A DNA stretch of 15,122 bases from CAZKDV01 sp964551645 (GCA_964551645.1 CAZKDV010000059.1:1-15122), one strand, 5' to 3'. Numbered from the stretch's first letter, positions 1 through 8,355 are shown. Program-made: numbers and translations. Notes: a model not told the origin generated them from the sequence alone.

Positions 1-2
1 AT

Positions 3-1283
3 AAAACCGAAAGACTTAATGATTTGCTTGAAAATCAATCAGTTGCACATCTTGTTATCTCAATTCAAAACTTATCGACTAAGCGAAAGAATGAAATTGC
101 AAATGTAGCTTTGCAACATAATGTAAAAGTTTTGGTTGTTCCACCCGTTTTTAATTGGATTAATGGAGAACTAAGTTTTAATCAGATTAAGAAAATTAAA
201 ATTGAAGATTTATTGGAAAGAGATGTTATAGAGTTAGACAATAAAAAAATTTCTTCATTTTTGAATAATCAAGTTGTATTAGTAACTGGTGCAGCAGGTT
301 CAATCGGGAGCGAAATAGTTAGACAACTTGCCAAATATTCGCCAAAGTATATTTTGTGCATTGACCATTCGGAAACAGGTTTGTATAATTTAGACCTTGA
401 TTTGAACAAACTTAAAAAAAATCATATCTGCAAATTAATTGTTGGAGATATAAGAGATGAAGTAAAGATGAGACATATTTTTGAGGAACATAAACCTATG
501 ATATGTTTTCATGCGGCTGCCTACAAACATGTACCAATGATGGAAAATCAAGTGCTTGAAGCAATCAAAAATAATGTATTAGGAACTAAGTTGTTAGCAG
601 ATTTGTCGGTTGAGTTTAAATGTACGAGGTTTGTAATGATTTCTACGGATAAAGCAGTAAATCCGACAAGTGTGATGGGTGCATCAAAGAGGATGGCAGA
701 AATTTATGCACAATCACTTTCAAAAAAACAAAATATCACAAAGTTTATTACAACTCGTTTTGGAAATGTACTCGGTTCAAATGGCTCGGTTATTCCGCTA
801 TTTAGACAACAAATTGAAGAAGGTGGTCCAATAACAGTAACGCATCCCGAAGTAACAAGATTTTTCATGACTATTAAAGAGGCATGTCAGCTTGTTTTAG
901 AAGCTGCCGTTATGGGAAATGGAGGAGAGATTTTTATTTTTGATATGGGCAGTTCGGTTAAAATTGTAGATTTAGCCAAAAGAATGGTGCAATTGTCGGG
1001 ATTAACACTTGGTAAAGATATTCAAATTGTATATTCAGGCTTGCGTCCCGGAGAAAAGCTATATGAAGAACTATTGAATAATATGGAAAATACCTTGCCT
1101 ACTTATCATAACAGAATTTTAATAGCAACAGTGAAAGAATATGAATTTGATGAAGTAAATAAAAAAATGGAAGTTTTAAAATCTTATAGCACAGAGCATG
1201 ATGAGGATAGTATTGTTAAAGAACTAAAACAACTTATTACTGAATATAAAAGTCATAATTCAAAATATGAAATATTTGACTAA
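3..1283 (+). CDS. CapD/WbpM-type NDP-sugar 4,6-dehydratase (5'-partial)
   Basis: Polysaccharide biosynthesis protein of the extended SDR superfamily. Known relatives convert UDP-GlcNAc to a 4-keto-6-deoxy sugar at the inner face of the membrane for capsule, O-antigen or glycoprotein glycans. The reading frame is open to the window edge, so the gene is cut. The missing part should hold the usual N-terminal membrane segments and first Rossmann domain. Counting from the in-frame TTG at 24, residues 60-70 (IEDLLERDVIE) are the family linker and 88-97 (TGAAGSIGSE) the NAD(P)-binding glycine motif. S207, M218 and K222 fit the S-M-K triad of large WbpM-like enzymes, where Met replaces the usual Tyr. 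FGNVLGSNGSV and GLRPGEKLYEE are also family motifs. The stop lies 9 bases from the stop of the convergent porT. Family is sure; the exact sugar product is not. Confidence 0.93.
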   Translation, partial: KTERLNDLLENQSVAHLVISIQNLSTKRKNEIANVALQHNVKVLVVPPVFNWINGELSFNQIKKIKIEDLLERDVIELDNKKISSFLNNQVVLVTGAAGSIGSEIVRQLAKYSPKYILCIDHSETGLYNLDLDLNKLKKNHICKLIVGDIRDEVKMRHIFEEHKPMICFHAAAYKHVPMMENQVLEAIKNNVLGTKLLADLSVEFKCTRFVMISTDKAVNPTSVMGASKRMAEIYAQSLSKKQNITKFITTRFGNVLGSNGSVIPLFRQQIEEGGPITVTHPEVTRFFMTIKEACQLVLEAAVMGNGGEIFIFDMGSSVKIVDLAKRMVQLSGLTLGKDIQIVYSGLRPGEKLYEELLNNMENTLPTYHNRILIATVKEYEFDEVNKKMEVLKSYSTEHDEDSIVKELKQLITEYKSHNSKYEIFD

Positions 1284-1292
1284 AATTATAGG

Positions 1293-2003
1293 CTATTCGA
1301 AAGTAAAGGTAAGATAGAAAACTTTTGAATTTATTTTTTTGATAACATCATTAAAAACATTTGGTTCTCTATATATCACATTATTTAAGCCATAAGCCAT
1401 TTTAAGCTCAATTCCGAATTTAAAATATTCTAAATAAAAATCAAATCCTACACCTAATTCGGCAGTAAAATCATCTCGTTTTAGTTTCACTATTTCATCA
1501 TTTTCGCTTTTCTTTTTTGATAAAGATGCTAAATCTATTGAATATTTTGGACCGCCAATCAGATATGCGCGCGTATTAGTCATTCTGTTTGACTTAAACT
1601 TTATCGAAAGCGGAAATTCCACAAAAGTTGACTCGATTCTTTTGTTAAATTCTCCTATAGTGGTGTCATTAATTAAGATTGAGTATTTTAAGACTCGATC
1701 GCCGAAAGAAAGAGTTGGCACAAATCGAAGGTTAAAATTATCTGCCAATCTTAAATCAGATACTATTCCAATATGAAACCCCCATTCGGGTGATGAATTG
1801 AAATATAAAACAGGCATGGTATCTGTGATTTCGCCAATTCTTTTGGTTGAAAAGTCCATTTGATTTACTCCTAGAATAAAGCCGAATCGAACTTTTTTTA
1901 AATCGTAAGTGTGAAGATTTTGAATGCGTATTTTTTGTTGTGCAAATACACTTGTTGAGCATGTGATTAGTAAAATAGTTAGTAAATATGCAATTTTCCG
2001 CAT
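1293..2003 (-). CDS. porT: PorT/SprT, type IX secretion outer-membrane beta-barrel protein
   Basis: PorT (SprT in gliding flavobacteria) is an outer-membrane or periplasm-facing barrel protein required for type IX secretion. I chose the Met at 2001-2003 as start because a clean signal peptide follows at once: MRKIAYLL, a hydrophobic core, then VFA before QQ. An in-frame ATG at 2022-2024 would add seven polar residues (MLQNKNC) ahead of it. The mature protein matches the PorT pattern as I recall it: an early VRFGFILGVNQMDF strand, LRLADNFNLRFVPTLSFG, STFVEFPLSIKFKS, YLIGGPKYSIDLAS and GVGFDFYLEYFKFGIELK, ending in an aromatic-rich strand with terminal FTFE. At 236 residues the length is about that of the family. 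The lipoprotein gene lies 71 bases upstream with no promoter element between, so the two may be cotranscribed. The generic name 'PorT family' also covers unrelated barrels, but the similarity here extends over the whole length. Confidence 0.85.
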   Translation of the reverse strand: MRKIAYLLTILLITCSTSVFAQQKIRIQNLHTYDLKKVRFGFILGVNQMDFSTKRIGEITDTMPVLYFNSSPEWGFHIGIVSDLRLADNFNLRFVPTLSFGDRVLKYSILINDTTIGEFNKRIESTFVEFPLSIKFKSNRMTNTRAYLIGGPKYSIDLASLSKKKSENDEIVKLKRDDFTAELGVGFDFYLEYFKFGIELKMAYGLNNVIYREPNVFNDVIKKINSKVFYLTFTFE

Positions 2004-2074
2004 ACAATTTTTATTTTGTAGCATTTAAAACGCTTGTAAGAAAAATATATTGTGATGAAATAAATGAGATGCTT

Positions 2075-2428
2075 TTACTCTATTGTTCCACTTACGGTAG
2101 CAATACCATAAGGAATGAATGATTCGTCTGTATAAATTCTATCTCCACGCCTTCTGATATCAACTTTAACTTGTCCCATACCAGTATTGTTTTTGGCACT
2201 CAAGAAAACATAGGTGCCTGGCTTTGCACTAAATGAATATTCCCAATTTTTTTTAGCACTAGTTTTTTGAAAATTGCCGTATTCATCAATGTATTCAATG
2301 TGGTAATCCTGAGCTGTTCCTGTAACTTTGTAGCTAACTTCTCTGTTGAAAGTAAAAGGAGCATTATTTTTATCGCATGCTACAAAAATCATTGATAAAA
2401 AGAAAACTATTATTAATGAGTTTTTCAT
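2075..2428 (-). CDS. Small lipoprotein with MmpS-like domain
   Basis: A 117-residue predicted lipoprotein. The N-terminus MKNSLIIVFFLSMIFVAC is a short type II signal with lipobox FVAC, so C18 should be acylated and the protein attached to a membrane of the envelope. The rest resembles the small beta-sandwich seen in MmpS-type proteins: VSYKVTGTAQDYHIEYIDE, then WEYSFSAKPG, YVFLSAKN, a strand with VKVDIRRRG, and a final IATVSGTIE. In mycobacteria MmpS accompanies transporters; Bacteroidota homologues of this fold have no settled role, so no function is assigned. It sits between mscL and porT on the same strand. Domain assignment rests on motif memory and is moderately sure; the lipoprotein call is stronger. 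Confidence 0.65.
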   Translation of the reverse strand: MKNSLIIVFFLSMIFVACDKNNAPFTFNREVSYKVTGTAQDYHIEYIDEYGNFQKTSAKKNWEYSFSAKPGTYVFLSAKNNTGMGQVKVDIRRRGDRIYTDESFIPYGIATVSGTIE

Positions 2429-2528
2429 ACTGAAATAGTGTTTTAGATTGGTAAAATTACAAAAACTTTTGAATTGAGATTAAATTTTCAATTATTCTTT
2501 TAAAATATTAGCAGATAATAGATGCAAT

Positions 2529-2570
2529 AAAAAAAGCATTCGATAGTATCTTGCTAATTATCAAATGCTT
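2529..2570 (-). terminator. Intrinsic terminator of mscL
   Basis: Read on the minus strand, a 12-bp stem is formed by 2570-2559 and 2545-2534 (AAGCATTTGATA with TATCGAATGCTT, one T-G wobble). The loop is 13 nt. The second arm runs straight into a tract of T, seven in total counting the last two stem bases. It lies 23 bases beyond the mscL stop codon. The wobble pairs only on the minus strand, which supports this orientation. Confidence 0.75.
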
Positions 2571-2593
2571 AGTTTATATGTGGTTTGTGAAAA

Positions 2594-3004
2594 TTATTTT
2601 TTCAACAAATCTCTAATTTCAGTTAGTAAAACTTCTTCAGTAGTTGGAGCTGGAGGAGTTAGTGGTTCTGGTTTGGCAGGAGTTTCTCCTTTTTTCTTGG
2701 CGCTATTTAAAGCTTTGATTACCATGAAAATTGAGAAAGCAATAATTAAGAAATCAAAACATTCTTGAAGAAAATTACCATAATTTAATGTAACAGCCTC
2801 AGCTTCAGCTGTTGCTCTGTTCAAAACTAACTTTAGATCTGTAAAATTAACTCCCCCAATTAGCAAGCCGATAGGAGGCATAATAATGTCATTTACTATT
2901 GAAGAAACTATTTTTCCAAAAGCAGCTCCAATTATGATACCAACAGCCATGTCTGTTGCATTGCCTTTTATGGCAAATTCTTTAAATTCATTAATTAATT
3001 TCAT
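2594..3004 (-). CDS. mscL: Large-conductance mechanosensitive channel MscL
   Basis: MscL is a homopentameric inner-membrane channel that opens under membrane tension and releases solutes during hypo-osmotic shock. The 136 residues equal the length of E. coli MscL. The family N-terminus is plain: a short amphipathic helix (MKLINEFKEFAIKGNATDMAVG), then the pore-lining TM1 from about residue 17 with GIIIGAAFGKIVSSIVNDII and the MPPIGLLIGG turn. A periplasmic loop follows, then TM2 around residues 75-100 (FLIIAFSIFMVIKALN). The C-terminus has a KKK cluster, a Pro-rich linker and the helix EEVLLTEIRDLLKK that forms the cytoplasmic bundle. The gene stands alone between its own promoter element (3072-3079) and a good terminator. 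The identification is sure. Confidence 0.98.
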   Translation of the reverse strand: MKLINEFKEFAIKGNATDMAVGIIIGAAFGKIVSSIVNDIIMPPIGLLIGGVNFTDLKLVLNRATAEAEAVTLNYGNFLQECFDFLIIAFSIFMVIKALNSAKKKGETPAKPEPLTPPAPTTEEVLLTEIRDLLKK

Positions 3005-3071
3005 ATCTATTATATTTTGTTAAATTGTTTTTATGTGATAAAACTTATTGTTTAACGATTTTTTTGATGTG

Positions 3072-3079
3072 CAAAGTTA
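3072..3079 (-). promoter_or_regulatory. Promoter -7 element of mscL (TAACTTTG)
   Basis: Minus-strand TAACTTTG fits the Bacteroidota -7 consensus TAnnTTTG. It lies 67 bases before the mscL ATG. A TTTG at 3099-3096 lies 16 bases upstream, a little short of the usual spacing for the -33 element. The rest of the 279-base spacer 3005-3283 is AT-rich and, apart from the divergent element at 3224, shows nothing else I can support. Confidence 0.6.
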
Positions 3080-3223
3080 CATTTTTTTATTATTACAAAT
3101 GTTTTAGAATTAAGATTTTTGTTTTTAATGTTAAATGTATTTACTTGCGTGTTGCGTGATTGTTTTTATATCTACATGATAAAAATTTATTTTATTTTCA
3201 AACTCTAACAGTAGAAGTATTTG

Positions 3224-3231
3224 TAATTTTG
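3224..3231 (+). promoter_or_regulatory. Possible promoter -7 element of the surface-repeat gene (TAATTTTG)
   Basis: TAATTTTG matches TAnnTTTG 52 bases before the ATG at 3284. No convincing TTTG lies at the -33 position; the nearest T-rich stretch is at 3195-3198. In such AT-rich DNA the octamer can arise by chance, so this is a tentative call. Confidence 0.4.
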
Positions 3232-3283
3232 TAAAAGTGAAACTATAATACTTTTTTGACTATTATTTTGATGTATTATTGAA

Positions 3284-6200
3284 ATGAAGAATTATTTTAA
3301 AATTGATTACTTTTTATTTACGATAATCACATTTATTATTCTTCATGTATTATCTATCAAATCTTTTTCTCAAAATTGTGTTGCTGACGCTGGAATTAAT
3401 AAATTTATATGCTTAGGCGATACTATAGTTATTGGGGGTAACCCTACTGCAAATGGTTTTAACTCAAATCTTGTATATCAATGGCAACCTAAAGATGGTT
3501 TAAATAATCCTAATATTGCTAATCCTTTGGCAAACCCTATAAATACGACTACATATTTAGTAACTATCACAGACGGAATTTGCACGGATACTTCTTCGGT
3601 TACGATTGTAGTTAACAATAATCCTAAGCCAGTAGCACACGCCATAAGTCCGGTTTGTAAAGACGCTACTTTATTTCTTTCTGCCAGTACTGGAGTATCA
3701 TGGAATTGGTCAGGTCCAAATGGCTTTTCTTCTATGGCTCAAAATCCGGTAATAACTTCTGTAACTTATGCAGCCGCTGGATTATATAGTGTAACAGTAA
3801 CAAATGTTCAAGGTTGTAAGGGGTCAGATTCTGTATTAGTGGCAGTTAATCCCAATGCTGTTGCAACTAGCAATAGCCCAATTTGTAGTGGAGAGGATTT
3901 GAATTTATATATTGATAATGGGAAAGCATGGCAGTGGTCTGGTCCTAATGGTTTTACTTCAAATATTCAAAATCCAGTTATTTCCAATCCTACACCAAAT
4001 ATGAGCGGAGATTATAGCGTTACTATTTCAGATATGCAAGGCTGCTTAGGGGAGTTCAAAGTTACTGTTGATGTATATTCAAGCCCTAAACCTAAAGTGA
4101 GTAGCAATAGTCCACTTTGTGTTGACGATACTTTATGGCTTACAGTCAATGAAGGAGAACAGTGGGAGTGGAGTGGTCCAAATGGTTTTACTTCAAGTTT
4201 GCAAAATCCAGTTATTTCAAACATAAGTACAACAGCTGCTGGAATTTATTCTGTTATTGTTACCAATGCCGACGGCTGCTCGTCAACAGTAAGTACAAAC
4301 ATTGAGATATATCCCAACCCGATACCAAACATTCAGAGCAATAGTCCGCTTTGTTATGGTAACACACTAAATTTGTCGGTTGATAGTGGTACTTCTTGGT
4401 TATGGTCAGGTCCGAATGGCTTTTCTTCCACCTCCCAACATCCGAGTATTTCGTCAGTAACTTCGTCTCATAATGGTACTTATAGTGTAATTGCTACTAA
4501 TGGATATAGTTGCACTTCTGTAGCTTTTGTTGATATATCTGTAAATAGTGCATTACTTCCTCAATTAACTAGCAATAGTCCTGTTTGCGAAGGAGAGTCT
4601 TTAAATCTTTCAGTTGATATTGGCAATTCATGGCAGTGGTCAGGTCCAAATGGTTTTACCTCTAATTTGCAAAATCCGAGTATTCCAAATGTAAGCTCTC
4701 TAATTAGTGGTGCTTATAGTGTAACGATTTCTGATGCACAGTCTTGTTCTGGAGTAGGCACAATCAATGTTTTAGTAAATCCATCTCCACATACGATATT
4801 GCTTAGTAATAGTCCTATTTGTGAGGGCGAAACTTTGAATTTATCAGTTGATGTTGGTGTGCTTTGGACTTGGTCGGGACCAAATGGTTTTACTTCTTCT
4901 TTGCAAAATCCAGTTATTCCGAACATAAGTGAAAAAGAAGCTGGGATTTATTCAGTTATTGTTACCAATGCAGACGGTTGCTCGTCAACAGTAAGTGCAA
5001 ATATTGAAATATATTCCAATCCGACACCAAATATTCAAAGCAATAGTCCGCTTTGTGATGGTAGCACACTAAATTTGTCGGTTGATGGTGGTACTTCTTG
5101 GGTATGGTCAGGACCAAATGGTTTTTCTTCCACTTCTCAACATCCGAGTATTTCATCAGTTACTTTGTCTAATAATGGCACTTATAGCGTAATTGCTACT
5201 AATCAATGGAAATGTACAAATACAGCTTCAATTGATATTTTTGTCAGCTTAAATCCAGAACCGATTGCAACAAGCAATAGCCCTATTTGCGAGGGGTATG
5301 ATGTTTTGTTAAGTGTGAATACCGGAGTTTCATGGCAGTGGTCAGGTCCAAATGCTTATACTTCTTCTTTGCAAAATCCAGTTTTAGATAATTCTTTTTC
5401 ATCGCAAAGTGGCACATATAATGTTTCGGTTACTAATGAATATGGCTGTACGGGTACTTCTACTATAGATGTTTTGATTTATGAAGTTCCACAAATCACC
5501 ATTTTAGCAAATCCACTAAGTGTATGTTATGGCGAAAGTATAAGTCTTTCGGCTTCGGGTGGAGTATCTTATGTGTGGAATACTGGTAATACAGAATCTT
5601 CGTTTGTTCACACTCCCCAAAAAACTACAATATATGCAGTTACGGCTACCGATAATCAGTCTTGTGTTGGCACAGCAGAAATAGAAATAATAGTTTTTCC
5701 ATCGCCGGTAGTTGAAATTTTAACCTCTGATTCTGTAATATGCGATGGTAATTCAACAACACTTGTTGCAAGTTCAACAACTTCTGCTTCAAATTATGAG
5801 TGGAACAATAATCATACTACTAACACAATAACAGTAAGCCCTGACGAAACAACTTTTTATAGCGTTGAAGTTATAGATATTAATGGTTGTTCAGCTGATG
5901 CAAGCATTAATATTGTAGTAAAACCTATACCTTATGTCGATTTTAAAGCCGATTCCTTATTTGCTTGTACTCCTTTAAATGTACAATTTTCAAGTTTGTC
6001 TTCTCCAGATTTATTGCATTATTGGAGTTTTGGAGATGGGAAATATGCTACTATTATTAATCCTGAGCATTTGTATGTTGACGAAGGCAAGTTCGATATT
6101 ACACTAACTGTTACATCTTCCGAAGGTTGTGCAAATTCAGAAACCAAAATGGAGTATATAGAAACTTATCCGCAAGCAGTTGCATCTTTTTTTACTTCTT

Positions 6201-6715
6201 CGGATACTTATGAATTGTATGAGAGTGATATAAAATTCATAAACCTATCCACAAATGCTTATTCTTCCGAATGGCATGTCGAGCCGTATAACTATGTTTC
6301 TCAAGATGAACATTTAGTGTACACCTTCAATCAGGTTGGAAAATCAACAATCACTTTGTATGTTAAGAGCCATAATGGTTGTGCCGATTCAATTTCAAAA
6401 GATATTTACATTAATCCTTTAAGTACTTTTTATATGCCTACATCTTTTACCCCTAATGGTGATGGGCTTAATGACTATTTTGGAGCTTACGCAGAAGGAG
6501 TTGATGTGTATGATTATGAAATGCTCATTTATGACAGATGGGGTAAGTTGATTTACAGAACTTATGACTTAGACGAAAAGTGGGATGGCACGATTATGCA
6601 AACAGGAGAAGCTGCTGTGGAGGGCACATATATTTGGGTGGTGTTGATGAAAGAATCGCATGATTTTGAGGGCAAGATGCTTAAGCAAGTGGGCAATGTA
6701 ACATTATTCAGATAG
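3284..6715 (+). CDS. Large secreted repeat protein with PKD-like domains and type B (CHU_C) T9SS sorting domain
   Basis: A 1143-residue predicted cell-surface or secreted protein, probably adhesive. Residues 1-30 form a signal peptide ending at FSQ before NC. A first Ig-like domain covers about 30-113. Eight tandem Ig-like units of about 78 residues follow (about 115-735), each with a SP-x-C start, a W-x-WSGPNG core, a Y-S/N-V strand and a second Cys, so one disulfide per unit is likely. Two more divergent Ig-like domains run to about 880. Then come a PKD domain (YWSFGDG at 913-919) and a second PKD-like domain to about 1043. Residues 1044-1143 are the gliding-motility-associated C-terminal domain: FTPNGDGLNDYF, YDRWGKLIY, WDGT and final GNVTLFR. 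That domain is a known T9SS export signal. Ligand unknown; the architecture is clear. Confidence 0.9.
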   Translation: MKNYFKIDYFLFTIITFIILHVLSIKSFSQNCVADAGINKFICLGDTIVIGGNPTANGFNSNLVYQWQPKDGLNNPNIANPLANPINTTTYLVTITDGICTDTSSVTIVVNNNPKPVAHAISPVCKDATLFLSASTGVSWNWSGPNGFSSMAQNPVITSVTYAAAGLYSVTVTNVQGCKGSDSVLVAVNPNAVATSNSPICSGEDLNLYIDNGKAWQWSGPNGFTSNIQNPVISNPTPNMSGDYSVTISDMQGCLGEFKVTVDVYSSPKPKVSSNSPLCVDDTLWLTVNEGEQWEWSGPNGFTSSLQNPVISNISTTAAGIYSVIVTNADGCSSTVSTNIEIYPNPIPNIQSNSPLCYGNTLNLSVDSGTSWLWSGPNGFSSTSQHPSISSVTSSHNGTYSVIATNGYSCTSVAFVDISVNSALLPQLTSNSPVCEGESLNLSVDIGNSWQWSGPNGFTSNLQNPSIPNVSSLISGAYSVTISDAQSCSGVGTINVLVNPSPHTILLSNSPICEGETLNLSVDVGVLWTWSGPNGFTSSLQNPVIPNISEKEAGIYSVIVTNADGCSSTVSANIEIYSNPTPNIQSNSPLCDGSTLNLSVDGGTSWVWSGPNGFSSTSQHPSISSVTLSNNGTYSVIATNQWKCTNTASIDIFVSLNPEPIATSNSPICEGYDVLLSVNTGVSWQWSGPNAYTSSLQNPVLDNSFSSQSGTYNVSVTNEYGCTGTSTIDVLIYEVPQITILANPLSVCYGESISLSASGGVSYVWNTGNTESSFVHTPQKTTIYAVTATDNQSCVGTAEIEIIVFPSPVVEILTSDSVICDGNSTTLVASSTTSASNYEWNNNHTTNTITVSPDETTFYSVEVIDINGCSADASINIVVKPIPYVDFKADSLFACTPLNVQFSSLSSPDLLHYWSFGDGKYATIINPEHLYVDEGKFDITLTVTSSEGCANSETKMEYIETYPQAVASFFTSSDTYELYESDIKFINLSTNAYSSEWHVEPYNYVSQDEHLVYTFNQVGKSTITLYVKSHNGCADSISKDIYINPLSTFYMPTSFTPNGDGLNDYFGAYAEGVDVYDYEMLIYDRWGKLIYRTYDLDEKWDGTIMQTGEAAVEGTYIWVVLMKESHDFEGKMLKQVGNVTLFR
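3626..5488 (+). repeat. Eight-unit tandem repeat encoding Ig-like modules
   Basis: The second Trp codon of the W-x-W motif starts at 3707, 3935, 4169, 4403, 4637, 4871, 5105 and 5339. The spacing is 228 bases once and then exactly 234 six times, i.e. 78 codons. Each unit encodes SP-x-C, a W-x-WSGPNG core (WSGPNAY in the last unit) and a following QNP or QHP. The array is in frame throughout with no stop. Confidence 0.9.
3866..5269 (+). repeat. 702-bp tandem block (three units copied as one)
   Basis: Positions 3866-4567 and 4568-5269 align at a constant offset of 702 bases, three 234-base units. For example GTTACCAATG starts at 4259 and at 4961, and ACTAGCAATAG at 3866 and 4568. Units 3-4 and 6-7 are very similar in DNA as well as protein (about 4200-4500 against 4900-5200), while units 2 and 5 have diverged more. 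This points to block duplication or later gene conversion. Borders are approximate because all units are related. Confidence 0.75.
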
Positions 6716-6749
6716 GTAGGGCATAAGTAGAACAGATAAAAAGTAAAAC

Positions 6750-6780
6750 TTGATTTAGCTTGCAAAAAGCATTATCTTTG
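6750..6780 (+). promoter_or_regulatory. Promoter of the beta-helix gene (TTG-N20-TATCTTTG)
   Basis: TTG at 6750-6752, a 20-base spacer and TATCTTTG at 6773-6780 fit the Bacteroidota -33/-7 pattern. The -7 element ends 23 bases before the ATG at 6804. The stretch 6741-6803 is closely matched by 8315-8378 before the next gene. Confidence 0.8.
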
Positions 6781-6803
6781 AAAGATATTTTTACAATCAA
6801 GCC

Positions 6804-8246
6804 ATGAAGAAACATTATTTAACTTTATTAACGATTTCTATTTTCTTTATTCCCATGTCCTTATTTGCACATATTTGGCGTGTAGGAGCCAATCAGGATT
6901 ATACTGCTCCCAGTCAAGTGTCGAGTTTAGTAAATAATGGAGATACTATTGATATTGATGCTGGTATTTATCCGGGAGATGTTGCCGGCTGGAGTGCAAA
7001 CAACCTTACATTTAGAGGAGTAGGAGGCATGGCACACTTGCAGTCAAACGGCAAGGCTTGGGGACAAAAAGCTATTTGGGTTATTGCTGGAGACAATAAT
7101 TACATAGAAAATATCGAGTTTTCGGGCTGTAGTGTTCCAGATAAAAACGGAGCAGGTATTCGCCTTGAGGGTCAAGGGCTTACCATTATTAGATGCTACT
7201 TTCACGACAACGAAAACGGAATTCTCACTTCGCTATCATCAACAAAAAAAATACATATTGAACAGTGTGAATTTGCCCGAAACGGACATGGAGATGGATA
7301 TTCTCACAATCTCTATATAAACCACATAGATACACTGCTGTTTCAATACAACTATATTCATCATGCTTTTGTGGGGCACGAACTGAAAAGCCGCGCTCAT
7401 GTAAACATCATTCTTTATAATAGATTTTCGAATGAAAGCGACGGAACTGCCAGTCGTTGTATTGATCTTCCTAATGGGGGTGTCGCCATACTAGTGGGCA
7501 ATGTTATTCATCAAGGAGCATCAGCTACCAACAACAATATGGTGGGGTATGGACTGGAAGGGCTATCCAACAATTCGCCTCACCAATTTATTGCAGTAAA
7601 TAACACCTTAGTCAATGAACGGTCTATCTGCAACTTTTTCAGTATCAACGCTTCATCAGACCTATTTAAAGCTTATAACAATATTTTAGCGGGAGGTGGC
7701 AATTTCAATCTCGACAACTTTCCCGCAAATACTGACACAGCAACCAATATCTCAGGCTCTATTAATGATTTTGCATTTGCTGACCCATCGCAATACGACT
7801 TCCGTTTGACTGATCAAAGTGTTCTGGTTTTAGATATGGCAGCGAATCCTGAAACATTTGGAACTATTTTACTGTCACCTAATCTTATATATGTTCATCC
7901 TGCCCAATTTTCCCAGCGATGTATACATGGACAAACTGATATTGGAGCTTACGAATACTGTGGAAATGTTGGTGTCATAGAGAATTGTAGCGATATATTA
8001 TCGTTCCAGCTTAGCCCAAACCCCGCTTCAAGTCATGTAACTATTGAATTAACAGCGAGTACCAATGGCTCAGGAAATATAATTGTGAGAAATATGCAAG
8101 GGCAAATAATGGTATGCCAAACTTTGCAATGGGGTGTCGACAAAAATAATTTTATCTTGCCTTTAGAGAACCTGTCGCCCGGAATTTATTTTGTGCATAT
8201 TGACACAAAAAATGCTTTTTACACTCGTAAGCTCATAGTTCAATAG
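6804..8246 (+). CDS. Secreted right-handed beta-helix protein with type A T9SS sorting domain
   Basis: A 480-residue exported protein. Residues 1-22 are a signal peptide (MKKHYLTLLTISIFF to SLFA). Residues about 25-385 form a parallel beta-helix of the pectate-lyase-like kind: many short strands with Asn and Gly turns such as NYIENIEFSG, LTIIRCYFHDNENGI, KIHIEQCEFARNGHG and LLFQYNYIHHAF, ending in DIGAYEY, a common closing motif of such domains. Residues 399-480 are a type A sorting domain: FQLSPNPASSHVTIEL, RNMQGQ, and LSPGIYFVHI near the end. Cargo of this type is exported by T9SS, trimmed and usually anchored to surface LPS. Beta-helix proteins often bind or cut polysaccharides; no catalytic site can be assigned. 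The gene is visibly richer in G+C than its downstream neighbour. Confidence 0.9.
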   Translation: MKKHYLTLLTISIFFIPMSLFAHIWRVGANQDYTAPSQVSSLVNNGDTIDIDAGIYPGDVAGWSANNLTFRGVGGMAHLQSNGKAWGQKAIWVIAGDNNYIENIEFSGCSVPDKNGAGIRLEGQGLTIIRCYFHDNENGILTSLSSTKKIHIEQCEFARNGHGDGYSHNLYINHIDTLLFQYNYIHHAFVGHELKSRAHVNIILYNRFSNESDGTASRCIDLPNGGVAILVGNVIHQGASATNNNMVGYGLEGLSNNSPHQFIAVNNTLVNERSICNFFSINASSDLFKAYNNILAGGGNFNLDNFPANTDTATNISGSINDFAFADPSQYDFRLTDQSVLVLDMAANPETFGTILLSPNLIYVHPAQFSQRCIHGQTDIGAYEYCGNVGVIENCSDILSFQLSPNPASSHVTIELTASTNGSGNIIVRNMQGQIMVCQTLQWGVDKNNFILPLENLSPGIYFVHIDTKNAFYTRKLIVQ

Positions 8247-8323
8247 TTTGATTATTAGTTGTTTAATATGAAATACCATAGAGCTTAAAAGGAATCAAGC
8301 AGAGAATTGTTAGAAAGTTAAAC

Positions 8324-8355
8324 TTGATTTAGCTTGTAAAAAAATATTATCTTTG
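8324..8355 (+). promoter_or_regulatory. Promoter of the 8379 gene (TTG-N21-TATCTTTG)
   Basis: TTG at 8324-8326, a 21-base spacer and TATCTTTG at 8348-8355, again 23 bases before the ATG. The upstream part AAACTTGATTTAGCTTG is identical to that of the preceding gene's promoter. Confidence 0.8.

Noticed and set aside
2565..2768. 67-residue open frame antisense to mscL
   Set aside because: It lies wholly over the 3' part of a sure gene and the mscL terminator, with no features of its own.
4012..4926. Antisense open frames within the repeat gene (4012-4224 and 4714-4926)
   Set aside because: They are the same frame recurring at the 702-base offset of the repeat, so they are by-products of the sense coding repeats.
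3626..5488. Regularly spaced repeats resembling an array
   Set aside because: The units are 234 bases, in frame and protein-coding, with no short palindromic repeats or unique spacers, so this is not CRISPR.
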